A program made the position numbers and the translations under genes. Shown piece after piece: positions 6,791 to 12,746 of a stretch of DNA of 12,746 bases. The stretch's first letter is position 1. The number at the start of each line of letters is the position of its first letter. The stretch is from DASPJR01 sp035628505 (lineage in GTDB: Bacteria > Planctomycetota > SZUA-567 > H5-PLA8), in contig DASPJR010000224.1 in the NCBI GenBank assembly GCA_035628505.1, forward strand, positions 1 through 12,746, in the 5' to 3' direction. The notes under the pieces were generated by a model. That model was not told where the DNA came from, did not search any database, and worked only from the letters and a program-made list of their open reading frames with translations.

Positions 6791-7861
6791 TCAATCCAGG
6801 GCCTTGACGCTTGAAATGTACTTGGCCGCAATGTCGCGCGTAATGATGCCTTTGCGATACATCTCCTTGAGCGATGAATCGAGGCTCTGCATGCCGATCT
6901 TCGAATGCGTCTCGATGACAGTTGCGATCTGCTGCGTCTTGCCTTCGCGGATGAGATTGGCCACGGAAGGAAGATTGCGCAGGATTTCGACTGCCGGTAT
7001 GCGGCCGCTGCCGTCCGCGCGGGGGAGCAAGCGCTGCGATACGATGGCCAGCAGGCAGAAGCTGAGCTGCGTGCGAATCTGATTCTGCTGGTGGGGCGGA
7101 AAGATGTCGATGATGCGGTCGACTGCCTGAATGGCAGAATTGGTGTGCAGCGTCGCGAGCACCAGATGACCGGTTTCAGCGGCAGTGAGAGCCACGGCCA
7201 TGCTTTCCAGGTCGCGCAGCTCGCCGATCTGGATGACGTCTGGATCCTGACGCAACACATGTTTAAGCGCGGCTGCGAACGAGCGCGTATCGTCGCCCAC
7301 CTCACGCTGGTCAATAATCGAGCTCTTCGAGACGTGAAGGTATTCGATTGGATCTTCGACCGTAACGATGTGGCAGCGCCGATTCTGATTGATCAGGTTG
7401 ATAATCGCGGCCTGGGTTGTCGATTTGCCGTGTCCAGTCGGTCCCGTGAAGAGCAGCAGACCCTGGGTCTGCATGGCGATCTCCGCCAGCGTTCCGGGCA
7501 CATTCAGGCTTTCAAGCGTAGGGATTTCAGTGGGTATCAGACGGAAGACAAAGCCGACCGCGCCCTTCTGCCGGTAGGCATTGCCGCGAAAACGGCCGCG
7601 ATCCTTGTATTGAACGGAAAAATCGAGTTCCCAGTCCGCTTCAAACCGCGCAATCTGTTCCTGGCTTAAGACGCTGTAAAGAAGGCGCTGTGTGTCATCG
7701 GCGGTAAGCGTGGGCAGATCGAATTGCGCGATGGCTCCATTGAGCCTCACGCATGGCGCCGTGCCCGCTGTGAAGAGCAGGTCGCTGGCGCCTTTACTTG
7801 CGGCCACGTCAAAGAATTTGAATATTTCCAGCTTGCCTTCCGCACGTCGAGTCAAAGACAA
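6791..7861 (-). CDS. pilT: Type IV pilus retraction (twitching motility) ATPase PilT
   Basis: The 356-residue product is normal for PilT. Visible are Walker A GPTGHGKST (140-148), the Asp box TVEDPIEY (167-174), Walker B DPDVIQIGE (206-214), the His box HLVLATLHT (232-240), and the C-terminal ANLIREGKTQQI (301-312), which is close to the PilT-specific AIRNLIREGKTHQI signature and favours PilT over PilB or PilU. The hexameric cytoplasmic ATPase powers pilus disassembly for twitching motility, DNA uptake and surface sensing. Walker A has His where Ser is usual, and the ATPase segment reads GELRD rather than GEMRD. The annotated ATG directly abuts GGCGGAG; a TTG two codons in (7855-7853) has better spacing (GGAG plus 6 bases) and may be the true start. 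It lies 113 bases downstream of a diguanylate cyclase and just upstream of the TPR gene. Confidence 0.95.
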   Translation of the reverse strand: MSLTRRAEGKLEIFKFFDVAASKGASDLLFTAGTAPCVRLNGAIAQFDLPTLTADDTQRLLYSVLSQEQIARFEADWELDFSVQYKDRGRFRGNAYRQKGAVGFVFRLIPTEIPTLESLNVPGTLAEIAMQTQGLLLFTGPTGHGKSTTQAAIINLINQNRRCHIVTVEDPIEYLHVSKSSIIDQREVGDDTRSFAAALKHVLRQDPDVIQIGELRDLESMAVALTAAETGHLVLATLHTNSAIQAVDRIIDIFPPHQQNQIRTQLSFCLLAIVSQRLLPRADGSGRIPAVEILRNLPSVANLIREGKTQQIATVIETHSKIGMQSLDSSLKEMYRKGIITRDIAAKYISSVKALD

Positions 7862-7974
7862 TCTCCGCCAGGAAACAGGTCACCAGAACACTACGCGCAG
7901 ATGCCGCTTTCGGTTTGTTCTATTCCGGTGAAACATCCGGCGACTCGGAAAGTAACGCCGCAATCGGGCAGGGC

Positions 7975-9462
7975 TTATTCTTTCTTATCGTTCTGCTGCC
8001 GCGAGCGCAGCCATTCCTTCGTGCGAATGGCGGTCCGGCGGCGCTCGTCGGGGAAGGGCGTTTCAAACTTGTCCGGCGCGCCTGCCAGTTCACGGCGCTG
8101 GCGCTGCAGGTTTTCGTATTCGCTGGCCGCCACGCCCATCCAGATACCGCTGTGCTTGGACTCGCGCTCAGTCATCGGGGGCGGTGCGACGGGTTTGATC
8201 CCAGGACCCGCCGAAGGCGCTACGGTGCTCACACGTGGCCCGAGCACCACCGCGCGATTCAGACCCGAACCGGGCTCGGCCATTGTTACACGGTTGCGCC
8301 CGGCCGCCTTCGACTGATACAGCGCCTCATCAGCGAGCTGGATGAGCGTACTGCGCTCGGTCGCATCGTCGGGGAAGCATGCCAGACCGAAGCTGCAGGT
8401 AATCTTCAGCTTCTGCCCCTGCGCGGAAATAATCTCCATATCTTCAACGGCCTTGCGCAGGCGCTGCGCGACTTCCATGACTTTGGCTCGATCGATCTCG
8501 AGCAGGATAATGGCAAACTCTTCACCGCCGTACCGGGCGACGAGGTCGACGTTGCGAACCTGATGGACCATCAAGCGCGAGAGCTCCTGCAGGACTTTGT
8601 CGCCGGTCTGATGGCCGTAGGTATCGTTGAAATGTTTAAATTCGTCCACGTCCAGCATGACCAGCCCCAGACTCTTGTGGCCATAGGTCATGATACGGTT
8701 GAGCTCCTGGCTGAGCTGTGCATCGAAATGTCCGCGCGAAGCCACGCCAGTCAGGTCATCGATGATTGAGCGGCGATAGAGTGCTTCGTTTCGAAGGCAG
8801 ATGGCGAGCATCTTGCCGAGCACCTGCAGAAAATCGACGTCTTCTTCGTTGTAATCCTGGCTGGCCAAACGCGCGCCCAGCAGAAGTAGTCCTTCCAGCA
8901 CGGCCCCCGAGCCTTCGACTTCCTGAATCAGCGGTACAACAGTGTGCACGCCAAAGCCCCTGAGGTCGTCCGCGTGGCGCGAGGCGATGCCGAATTCCTT
9001 TAAGCTGAAACAGCCACGCTTCTGAAGAGCGAACTCGCAAAGCGGCGACTCGAGTGGGAGTGAGAAGTTAGCGTCCCGAACTCCCTGGGCGGCCGAGCAG
9101 GTCAGAACTGAGTCTTCGGCGCGCATGCGGCGCAGAATCAGCAGGCGCGTGGTTGCAAAGTGGCCGGAAACGGTGCGCAACAGATAAGTCTGCATCGCCA
9201 CGACATCGAGCGAACGTGCGGAAGTCTGGCCGACTATTTCAAAGAGTGTGGAGAAATCGTGTTGCTGTTTGCGCAGGCGGCGCCGCAGAAGAGTCGCTTC
9301 CTGCTCGACCAGGCCGGACCAGCGCGCCAGACGGTTTATATCGTCGGGGTTGCCGGTCAACGCACGCTGGGTGAGCGCGGCAAGCTGGACGCTGAGGGCA
9401 GTCCCGGCGTCGAGCGAGGCGCCTTGCTGCGTTTGCATGTTTGCGGGAGTGTCCGAAGGCAT
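7975..9462 (-). CDS. GAF-GGDEF diguanylate cyclase
   Basis: The 495-residue cytoplasmic protein has no signal peptide or membrane helix. After an N-terminal helical segment (about 20-70, possible coiled coil), residues about 80-225 look like a GAF sensor domain. The GGDEF domain (about 232-395) starts with DDLTGVASRGHFD and contains MLDVDEFKHFNDTYGH (metal and GTP contacts) and an intact GGEEF active loop at 312-316. RNVD at 303-306, five residues before GGEEF, is a canonical RxxD inhibitory site, so feedback inhibition by c-di-GMP is expected. Residues about 397-495 are an unusual tail, first proline/valine-rich and then strongly charged, of no recognised domain. It makes c-di-GMP from two GTP. 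It lies upstream of pilT on the same strand, suggesting a link to pilus-driven surface behaviour. The start is uncertain: only a weak GGGA/AGGA lies upstream, and Met9 is an alternative. Confidence 0.92.
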   Translation of the reverse strand: MPSDTPANMQTQQGASLDAGTALSVQLAALTQRALTGNPDDINRLARWSGLVEQEATLLRRRLRKQQHDFSTLFEIVGQTSARSLDVVAMQTYLLRTVSGHFATTRLLILRRMRAEDSVLTCSAAQGVRDANFSLPLESPLCEFALQKRGCFSLKEFGIASRHADDLRGFGVHTVVPLIQEVEGSGAVLEGLLLLGARLASQDYNEEDVDFLQVLGKMLAICLRNEALYRRSIIDDLTGVASRGHFDAQLSQELNRIMTYGHKSLGLVMLDVDEFKHFNDTYGHQTGDKVLQELSRLMVHQVRNVDLVARYGGEEFAIILLEIDRAKVMEVAQRLRKAVEDMEIISAQGQKLKITCSFGLACFPDDATERSTLIQLADEALYQSKAAGRNRVTMAEPGSGLNRAVVLGPRVSTVAPSAGPGIKPVAPPPMTERESKHSGIWMGVAASEYENLQRQRRELAGAPDKFETPFPDERRRTAIRTKEWLRSRQQNDKKE

Positions 9463-9592
9463 AATCCCATCGTCCTATACGTAGGCGCAGAAGTGCCGCG
9501 AATTGAGACGCAGGAGCCACAGGAGCAAATGCCATGACACAATGTGCATATTCTGGACCGCCGTTATCTGCTCACGTGCAAGACGGTCCGAT

Positions 9593-9621
9593 ATTGTCGT
9601 TAAAATCCGCTATTACGTCAA
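9593..9621 (-). promoter_or_regulatory. Candidate promoter for the diguanylate cyclase gene
   Basis: On the minus strand, TTGACG (9621-9616) and GACAAT (9598-9593) are 17 bases apart, giving five and four matches to the consensus. Transcription would start near 9586, with a leader of about 124 bases that contains the inverted repeat GGACCG/CGGTCC (9555-9560 and 9584-9589). No terminator was seen after the upstream gene that ends at 9643, so read-through is also possible. Confidence 0.4.
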
Positions 9622-9642
9622 TGAAGAAAGCGTGCGAAGTGT

Positions 9643-10521
9643 TTATTCAATAGGGAGGGGGGTTCCTATCCCGGTAGCCTTTACTTTGCTGGTTTTGATT
9701 TGAGGGAAGTAGATTCTTACGATATCGAAAGGATGCGTGACCCTGTCGGGGCCAGTATTTTCCAGCACTTTTACATCCACACCCACTCCGTAGCGGGTCT
9801 GACCTGTCCAGGAGACCGTCACGAGTTCCTTGGCAATCGTGATCGTGATTTCTTCTCCAGTCACCGGATGGGTGCCCTTAGCCTGAATCTCGAGTTGAAG
9901 GTTGGTGCCGCCGCTCAGTGGCTTAGGCGCAGGAACGACAACCAGCTTCGAATCCGTTGGATCTGTAGCTGGATTGCGGGCCGGCTCCACTTCCGGAGGA
10001 ATGCTCAGCGCCTGCTGCAGGTTGAGGTAGCTTGCTGAGAACTTGAAGCGTTTTCCGTTATTGACCAGTTTGCCGATGATCCGTGAGGTTAGCTCGCCCT
10101 TTTTGTCAGCCGTGCTCGACAGAGGGAAAAGGTTGCCTACCGGTTTGGCATTCAATTCAGAGCCGTTCGTGTCTTTGAAGAGGACAGTCACGATAAAACC
10201 GGCCAGATTGTCATTGATGCTGCGCGTGTTTACTTCCGGCAGCCTGGCTATTTCGCTGGCAATGGTATTGATCGTTGCAGTCATGCGTCCAGAAATAGCG
10301 TCGCCGACCGGTCGCAGCTCGGGGTTATTCGGATCGCCAATGAAGTTGTCTCCGGGTGTGTTGCTGGGAGGCAAAGGTTGGCCGTTCTCGTCGATTTCGC
10401 TTTCGTTCTTGGTGTGATCGACCAGTGAGACATCGAAGCGGTACTTGCTTTCACCGGCCTGTGCGAACAAAGCGGTGAATGCAATTGCAGCAAGGAACAC
10501 CCACGTCAACAACTTCGACAT
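9643..10521 (-). CDS. Secreted protein of unknown family, longer paralogue of the neighbouring gene
   Basis: The 292-residue product has a signal peptide with a good cleavage site (ALFAQA-GES, after residue 22). I do not recognise a family. Residues 94-108 (LPEVNTRSINDNLAG) and 138-173 (TADKKGELTSRIIG...NLQQALSI) match residues 61-75 and 93-130 of the protein encoded at 10734-11288, so the two are paralogues. This copy carries extra sequence: an Asn/Asp/Pro-rich stretch at about 35-75, which might bind calcium, and a proline-rich insert at about 175-205. Alternating hydrophobic residues toward the C-terminus (LQLEIQAKG, ITITIAKELVTVSW) suggest a beta-sandwich. A GGAG site (10533-10530) precedes the ATG by 8 bases. 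It probably acts in the periplasm, on the surface or outside the cell. The function is unknown. Confidence 0.78.
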   Translation of the reverse strand: MSKLLTWVFLAAIAFTALFAQAGESKYRFDVSLVDHTKNESEIDENGQPLPPSNTPGDNFIGDPNNPELRPVGDAISGRMTATINTIASEIARLPEVNTRSINDNLAGFIVTVLFKDTNGSELNAKPVGNLFPLSSTADKKGELTSRIIGKLVNNGKRFKFSASYLNLQQALSIPPEVEPARNPATDPTDSKLVVVPAPKPLSGGTNLQLEIQAKGTHPVTGEEITITIAKELVTVSWTGQTRYGVGVDVKVLENTGPDRVTHPFDIVRIYFPQIKTSKVKATGIGTPLPIE

Positions 10522-10605
10522 GCTCTGCTCTCCACAGACAATTCAGATCCTCCCGGCAAAAGCATCTGCCGCAAGGCTGGCACCACGAAATATATAGTTC
10601 TCGAA

Positions 10606-10633
10606 AGTTTACAAGCCACACATCAACCTGCAA
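10606..10633 (-). promoter_or_regulatory. Candidate promoter for the longer secreted paralogue
   Basis: On the minus strand, TTGCAG (10633-10628) and TAAACT (10611-10606) are 16 bases apart, giving a leader of roughly 80 bases before the ATG at 10521. The terminator of the upstream paralogue ends only about 35 bases earlier, which supports an independent promoter here. The match is by eye only. Confidence 0.4.
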
Positions 10634-10668
10634 TGGCTTTTTTTGACCTTTCAAAGTGCAGTCCGCTT

Positions 10669-10711
10669 AAAAACAGCGGGAACCGTCTCTACTTTGGAAA
10701 ACGGTTCCCGC
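10669..10711 (-). terminator. Rho-independent terminator after the shorter secreted paralogue
   Basis: A perfect 11-bp inverted repeat (GCGGGAACCGT at 10676-10686, ACGGTTCCCGC at 10701-10711) encloses a 14-base loop. On the minus strand it is followed by TGTTTTT (10675-10669). It begins 22 bases after the stop codon of the gene at 10734 and separates the two paralogues into different transcripts. Confidence 0.85.
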
Positions 10712-10733
10712 ATCTATCCGGACGTGCCGTGTA

Positions 10734-11288
10734 TTAGAAGCCGCGGCCTTTTACGGCTCCGTTTTTAATCTTGTATTCGAACTTAACAGTCGAATTCGCA
10801 AGTTCCACGATCGTCGTAGAATTCGTCGCGGCGTCCGTGCGGCTGGCTGTAATTTTTACCAGTACATCGACCTTGTATTCGCCATCAGCCGTCTGTGTGA
10901 TTCCCAGCAGCGTTGCTAGGTCGAGCCCGTTGGCTTTGAGCTGCAATCCTTTGCCGTTGCCTGTGATCTTGAAGTCGAATGGTGTCGTCACCTTCCCCTT
11001 ATCGTCGGCCACTCCACTGATCGCACTGGCGCTGTCGGAGCCAAGCTGAAGCGTGATGGTCTGTCCCGCCAGGTTGTCATTCTTTGATTTCGATCCAACC
11101 TCGGGGATTTGATTGATTACTGCCTGATCAACCATTCGCTTGATGAATAGACGGCTGGAGGCGGCGTCGCCGGTCTTGAACTGAAAGTCGATCTTACTCT
11201 GACCCTTACCTGCGGCTTGAGCGCTTGCGCTGACGATCAGCACACCGAGAACCAGCCCCAGGAACTGCTGAATGCGACGTGTTCGCAT
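10734..11288 (-). CDS. Secreted protein of unknown family, shorter paralogue
   Basis: The 184-residue product has a signal peptide (basic MRTRR, hydrophobic core about 9-22, cleavage after SASAQA at residue 26 or one residue earlier). The mature part is about 158 residues, rich in Lys, Asp, Thr and Gly, with an alternating polar/hydrophobic pattern (QTITLQLGS, YKVDVLVKITAS, STVKFEYKI) that suggests an all-beta fold. IPEVGSKSKNDNLAG (61-75) and ADDKGKVTTPFDFKI...LDLATLLGI (94-130) match the protein encoded at 9643-10521. No cysteine or enzymatic motif is visible. The ATG has a strong GGGAGGT site (11301-11295) at 6-base spacing. It is transcribed divergently from the TIG-domain exoprotein gene at 11528, and a shared extracellular role is possible but unproven. 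The function is unknown. Confidence 0.82.
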   Translation of the reverse strand: MRTRRIQQFLGLVLGVLIVSASAQAAGKGQSKIDFQFKTGDAASSRLFIKRMVDQAVINQIPEVGSKSKNDNLAGQTITLQLGSDSASAISGVADDKGKVTTPFDFKITGNGKGLQLKANGLDLATLLGITQTADGEYKVDVLVKITASRTDAATNSTTIVELANSTVKFEYKIKNGAVKGRGF

Positions 11289-11411
11289 ATCGAGACCTCC
11301 CTTTTATGAATGGACTTTGCTTCTTCTATACGATGTGTGATTTTTTCCGTGAGGCTTTCTTCTAAAAAATTGAAAAAATCGCTGCACATGTGATCTTTAA
11401 CTTTTTAAGGA

Positions 11412-11440
11412 TTTACAGATTTCTTTTCGCGTAACATAAT
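11412..11440 (+). promoter_or_regulatory. Promoter for the TIG-domain exoprotein gene
   Basis: TTTACA (11412-11417) and CATAAT (11435-11440) are 17 bases apart, each one mismatch from the sigma-70 consensus. The sequence upstream (about 11341-11411) is full of A and T runs that could act as an UP element or intrinsic bend. Transcription would start near 11447, leaving a leader of about 80 bases. The same AT-rich stretch should hold the divergent promoter of the gene starting at 11288; only a TATAGA-like -10 without a good -35 was found there. Confidence 0.65.
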
Positions 11441-11495
11441 CGCCGTTTGATTTCACATACTCTTTGGAAGCCCGCACTGTTGCGACTTCAGGCGT

Positions 11496-11514
11496 GAGCC
11501 AATTTCATTGGCTC
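11496..11514 (+). promoter_or_regulatory. Leader hairpin directly before the ribosome binding site
   Basis: GAGCCAAT (11496-11503) and ATTGGCTC (11507-11514) form a perfect 8-bp stem with a 3-base loop. The stem ends one base before the AGGAG Shine-Dalgarno (11516-11520) of the gene starting at 11528. It is not followed by a T-tract, so it is not a terminator. It may stabilise the mRNA or modulate ribosome access. Confidence 0.55.
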
Positions 11515-11527
11515 CAGGAGATCTTCG

Positions 11528-12746
11528 ATGCACCGTCTTTGCAATTCAGCTACCTTCTTTCTGTTAATCGCCCTAGCGCTGGCCTCGCCTCTTTTGTTTG
11601 CCGGTGCAGCGAACCAGCCGACAATCACGAACATCAATCCCAATACAGGGCCTGCCGCGGGCGGAACAAGCGTAACCATCACGGGCACGAACTTCGTCTC
11701 GCCTGCGACAGTGACATTCGGCGGCGCGGCCGCTACGAACGTCAACGTCGCCAGCGCGACATCATTGACGTGCGATACGCCGCCACATGCCGCCGGAGCA
11801 GTCGATGTCGCTGTAACTACGAATGGTCGCACGGCGACATCGACAGGCGGATACACCTATACGGGAGCGCTGCCCGCGCCCACGGTGACCTCTGTCTCGC
11901 CCAATTCGGGGGCGGTCGCAGGTGGAACGTCCATAACTATCACAGGCACTGGATTTCTGTCGGGCGCGACGGTGACAATAGGAGGTGCGGCCGCCACAGG
12001 CGTTACCGTGGCTAGCGCAACGAGTATCACCGCGACAACACCCGCAGGCACTGCTGGTGCCGTAGATGTTGTGGTCACCAATTCAGATACCCAGGCCGGA
12101 ACGCTGGCAGGCGGATTCACGTATACGGCTTCGGGCGGCGGCGGCGCTGGATCCTTCCGCTTCCTGACCACGCCCACCTCACTTCCGGGTACCACCAACG
12201 ATGGCCCGCAAGCCAGCACGAACCTGGTTTACGACGCGACTTTGCTCACAGCCAATGCCGCCGGCCCTGTTACGTTCTCCATCTCTTCTGGCCGCCTGCC
12301 GACGGGACTCACGCTGGATCCGTCCACCGGCTTTATTACTGGCCGTCCGACGGTCGTTGAAACTGTGAGCGTCACCTTCAGTGCAACCGACGGCACTTCC
12401 ACGATTACTCTCGCGGCCACGATTAAGGTCTCGGCCAAGGGAGGCGGCGGCAACGCTGGAATTGGATTTCCGATCCCCTTCACACTTGCGGACGGGCGGG
12501 TAGGTGCGGCTTACGATAGAACAGTCAGTGTAGAATTTGGCGTGGGCCCCTTCTACTTCGGCGCAGTCGATCTGCCGCCGGGCCTGACACTTAGCGGCCT
12601 TGAGGATAAAGACCGCACGTTCCGACTGTCGGGCACGCCAACCTCCGCCGGCACGTATTACGTGACGTTCTCCTGCACCGATGAGGGCGAAGGCAACAAC
12701 AAGGTCCTGGTCGTCGTGCCGCTCACGATTTTACCTGCCGCGTCGG
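11528..12746 (+). CDS. Large exported protein with two TIG/IPT and two putative-Ig (He_PIG-like) domains (3' end outside window)
   Basis: The frame is open for 406 codons to the window edge with no stop, so the gene continues. The ATG follows AGGAG by 7 bases. Residues 1-26 are a signal peptide (core FFLLIALALASPLLFAGA). TIG/IPT domains span about 31-112 (PTITNINPNTGPAAGGTSVT...) and 118-200 (PTVTSVSPNSGAVAGGTSIT...). After a SGGGGAG linker (202-208) comes a putative-Ig domain (about 210-302) with LPTGLTLDPSTGFITGRPT; after a second KGGGG linker comes another (about 312-402) with LPPGLTLSGL and LSGTPTSAGTYYVTFSCTD. These folds build extracellular adhesins, cell-wall proteins or scaffolds; the missing C-terminus, which would show an anchor or sorting signal, decides which. 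It is divergent from the secreted paralogue at 10734-11288. Confidence 0.88.
   Translation, partial: MHRLCNSATFFLLIALALASPLLFAGAANQPTITNINPNTGPAAGGTSVTITGTNFVSPATVTFGGAAATNVNVASATSLTCDTPPHAAGAVDVAVTTNGRTATSTGGYTYTGALPAPTVTSVSPNSGAVAGGTSITITGTGFLSGATVTIGGAAATGVTVASATSITATTPAGTAGAVDVVVTNSDTQAGTLAGGFTYTASGGGGAGSFRFLTTPTSLPGTTNDGPQASTNLVYDATLLTANAAGPVTFSISSGRLPTGLTLDPSTGFITGRPTVVETVSVTFSATDGTSTITLAATIKVSAKGGGGNAGIGFPIPFTLADGRVGAAYDRTVSVEFGVGPFYFGAVDLPPGLTLSGLEDKDRTFRLSGTPTSAGTYYVTFSCTDEGEGNNKVLVVVPLTILPAAS
11618..12127 (+). repeat. Tandem TIG-domain duplication inside the exoprotein gene
   Basis: The segments 11618-11863 and 11879-12127 encode two TIG domains of about 82 residues, offset by 87 residues. 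They share GGTS(V/I)TITGT, ATVT(F/I)GGAAAT, (N/T)VASATS and AGAVDV(A/V)VT. The DNA has diverged at many third positions, so this is an older duplication rather than a recent recombination product. Confidence 0.8.

Noticed and set aside
6905..7669. 254-codon plus-strand frame opposite pilT
   Set aside because: It is fully antisense to conserved PilT motifs and its translation has no recognisable family.
7915..8769. Long open frame (284 codons) on the plus strand opposite the diguanylate cyclase gene
   Set aside because: The opposite strand encodes the intact GGDEF domain; this frame has no motif or ribosome binding site of note.
11325..11400. CRP-like TGTGA/TCACA elements in the divergent intergenic region
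   Set aside because: GTGTGAT and CACATGTG occur, but no properly spaced full palindrome was found; AT-rich sequence gives such matches by chance.
11464..12015. 183-codon frame starting in the leader of the exoprotein gene
   Set aside because: It lies in a different frame from the signal peptide and TIG domains, begins upstream of the Shine-Dalgarno, and its Arg/Cys/His-rich translation is typical of an out-of-frame reading.
1..12746. CRISPR arrays, tRNA or rRNA genes, insertion sequences and integrase genes
   Set aside because: None was seen: no regularly spaced direct repeats, no cloverleaf-like segments noticed in spacers, and no transposase or integrase motifs in any plausible frame.

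Overview
The window (about 12.7 kb, moderately high GC) looks like chromosomal DNA of a Gram-negative bacterium, most likely of the Planctomycetota or a relative. The clues are a small protein opening with the 'LRTLLI' membrane-anchor motif that I know mainly from planctomycetes, a bacterial deoxyhypusine-synthase-like enzyme, a periplasmic Prc-type protease, type IV pilus machinery, and large secreted proteins built from TIG and putative-Ig modules. Acidobacteriota or another PVC lineage cannot be excluded. No rRNA, tRNA, CRISPR array, insertion sequence or phage gene was seen.

Left part, plus strand (1-5978): the 3' portion of a deoxyhypusine synthase-like (probably homospermidine-forming) gene; a complete Prc/tail-specific S41 protease closed by a strong intrinsic terminator; glucosamine-6-phosphate deaminase (nagB), followed after 68 bases by an exported SGNH/GDSL esterase with an N-terminal beta-rich domain; a palindrome-rich spacer; and a small, AT-richer, membrane-anchored protein of unknown function.

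Middle part, minus strand (9462 down to 5987): a GAF-GGDEF diguanylate cyclase, the twitching ATPase PilT, and a membrane-anchored TPR protein whose start lies 6 bases after the pilT stop. Together they suggest a surface-motility unit linked to c-di-GMP.

Right part: two minus-strand genes (10521-9643 and 11288-10734) encode secreted proteins of no family I recognise. They are clearly paralogous, sharing a PEV...NDNLAG block. Facing away from them is a plus-strand gene (11528 to beyond the window) with its own good promoter and a hairpin leader. It encodes an exported protein with two TIG/IPT domains and two putative-Ig (He_PIG-like) domains joined by glycine-rich linkers. This exoprotein/paralogue cluster is the least explained and most interesting part of the window.
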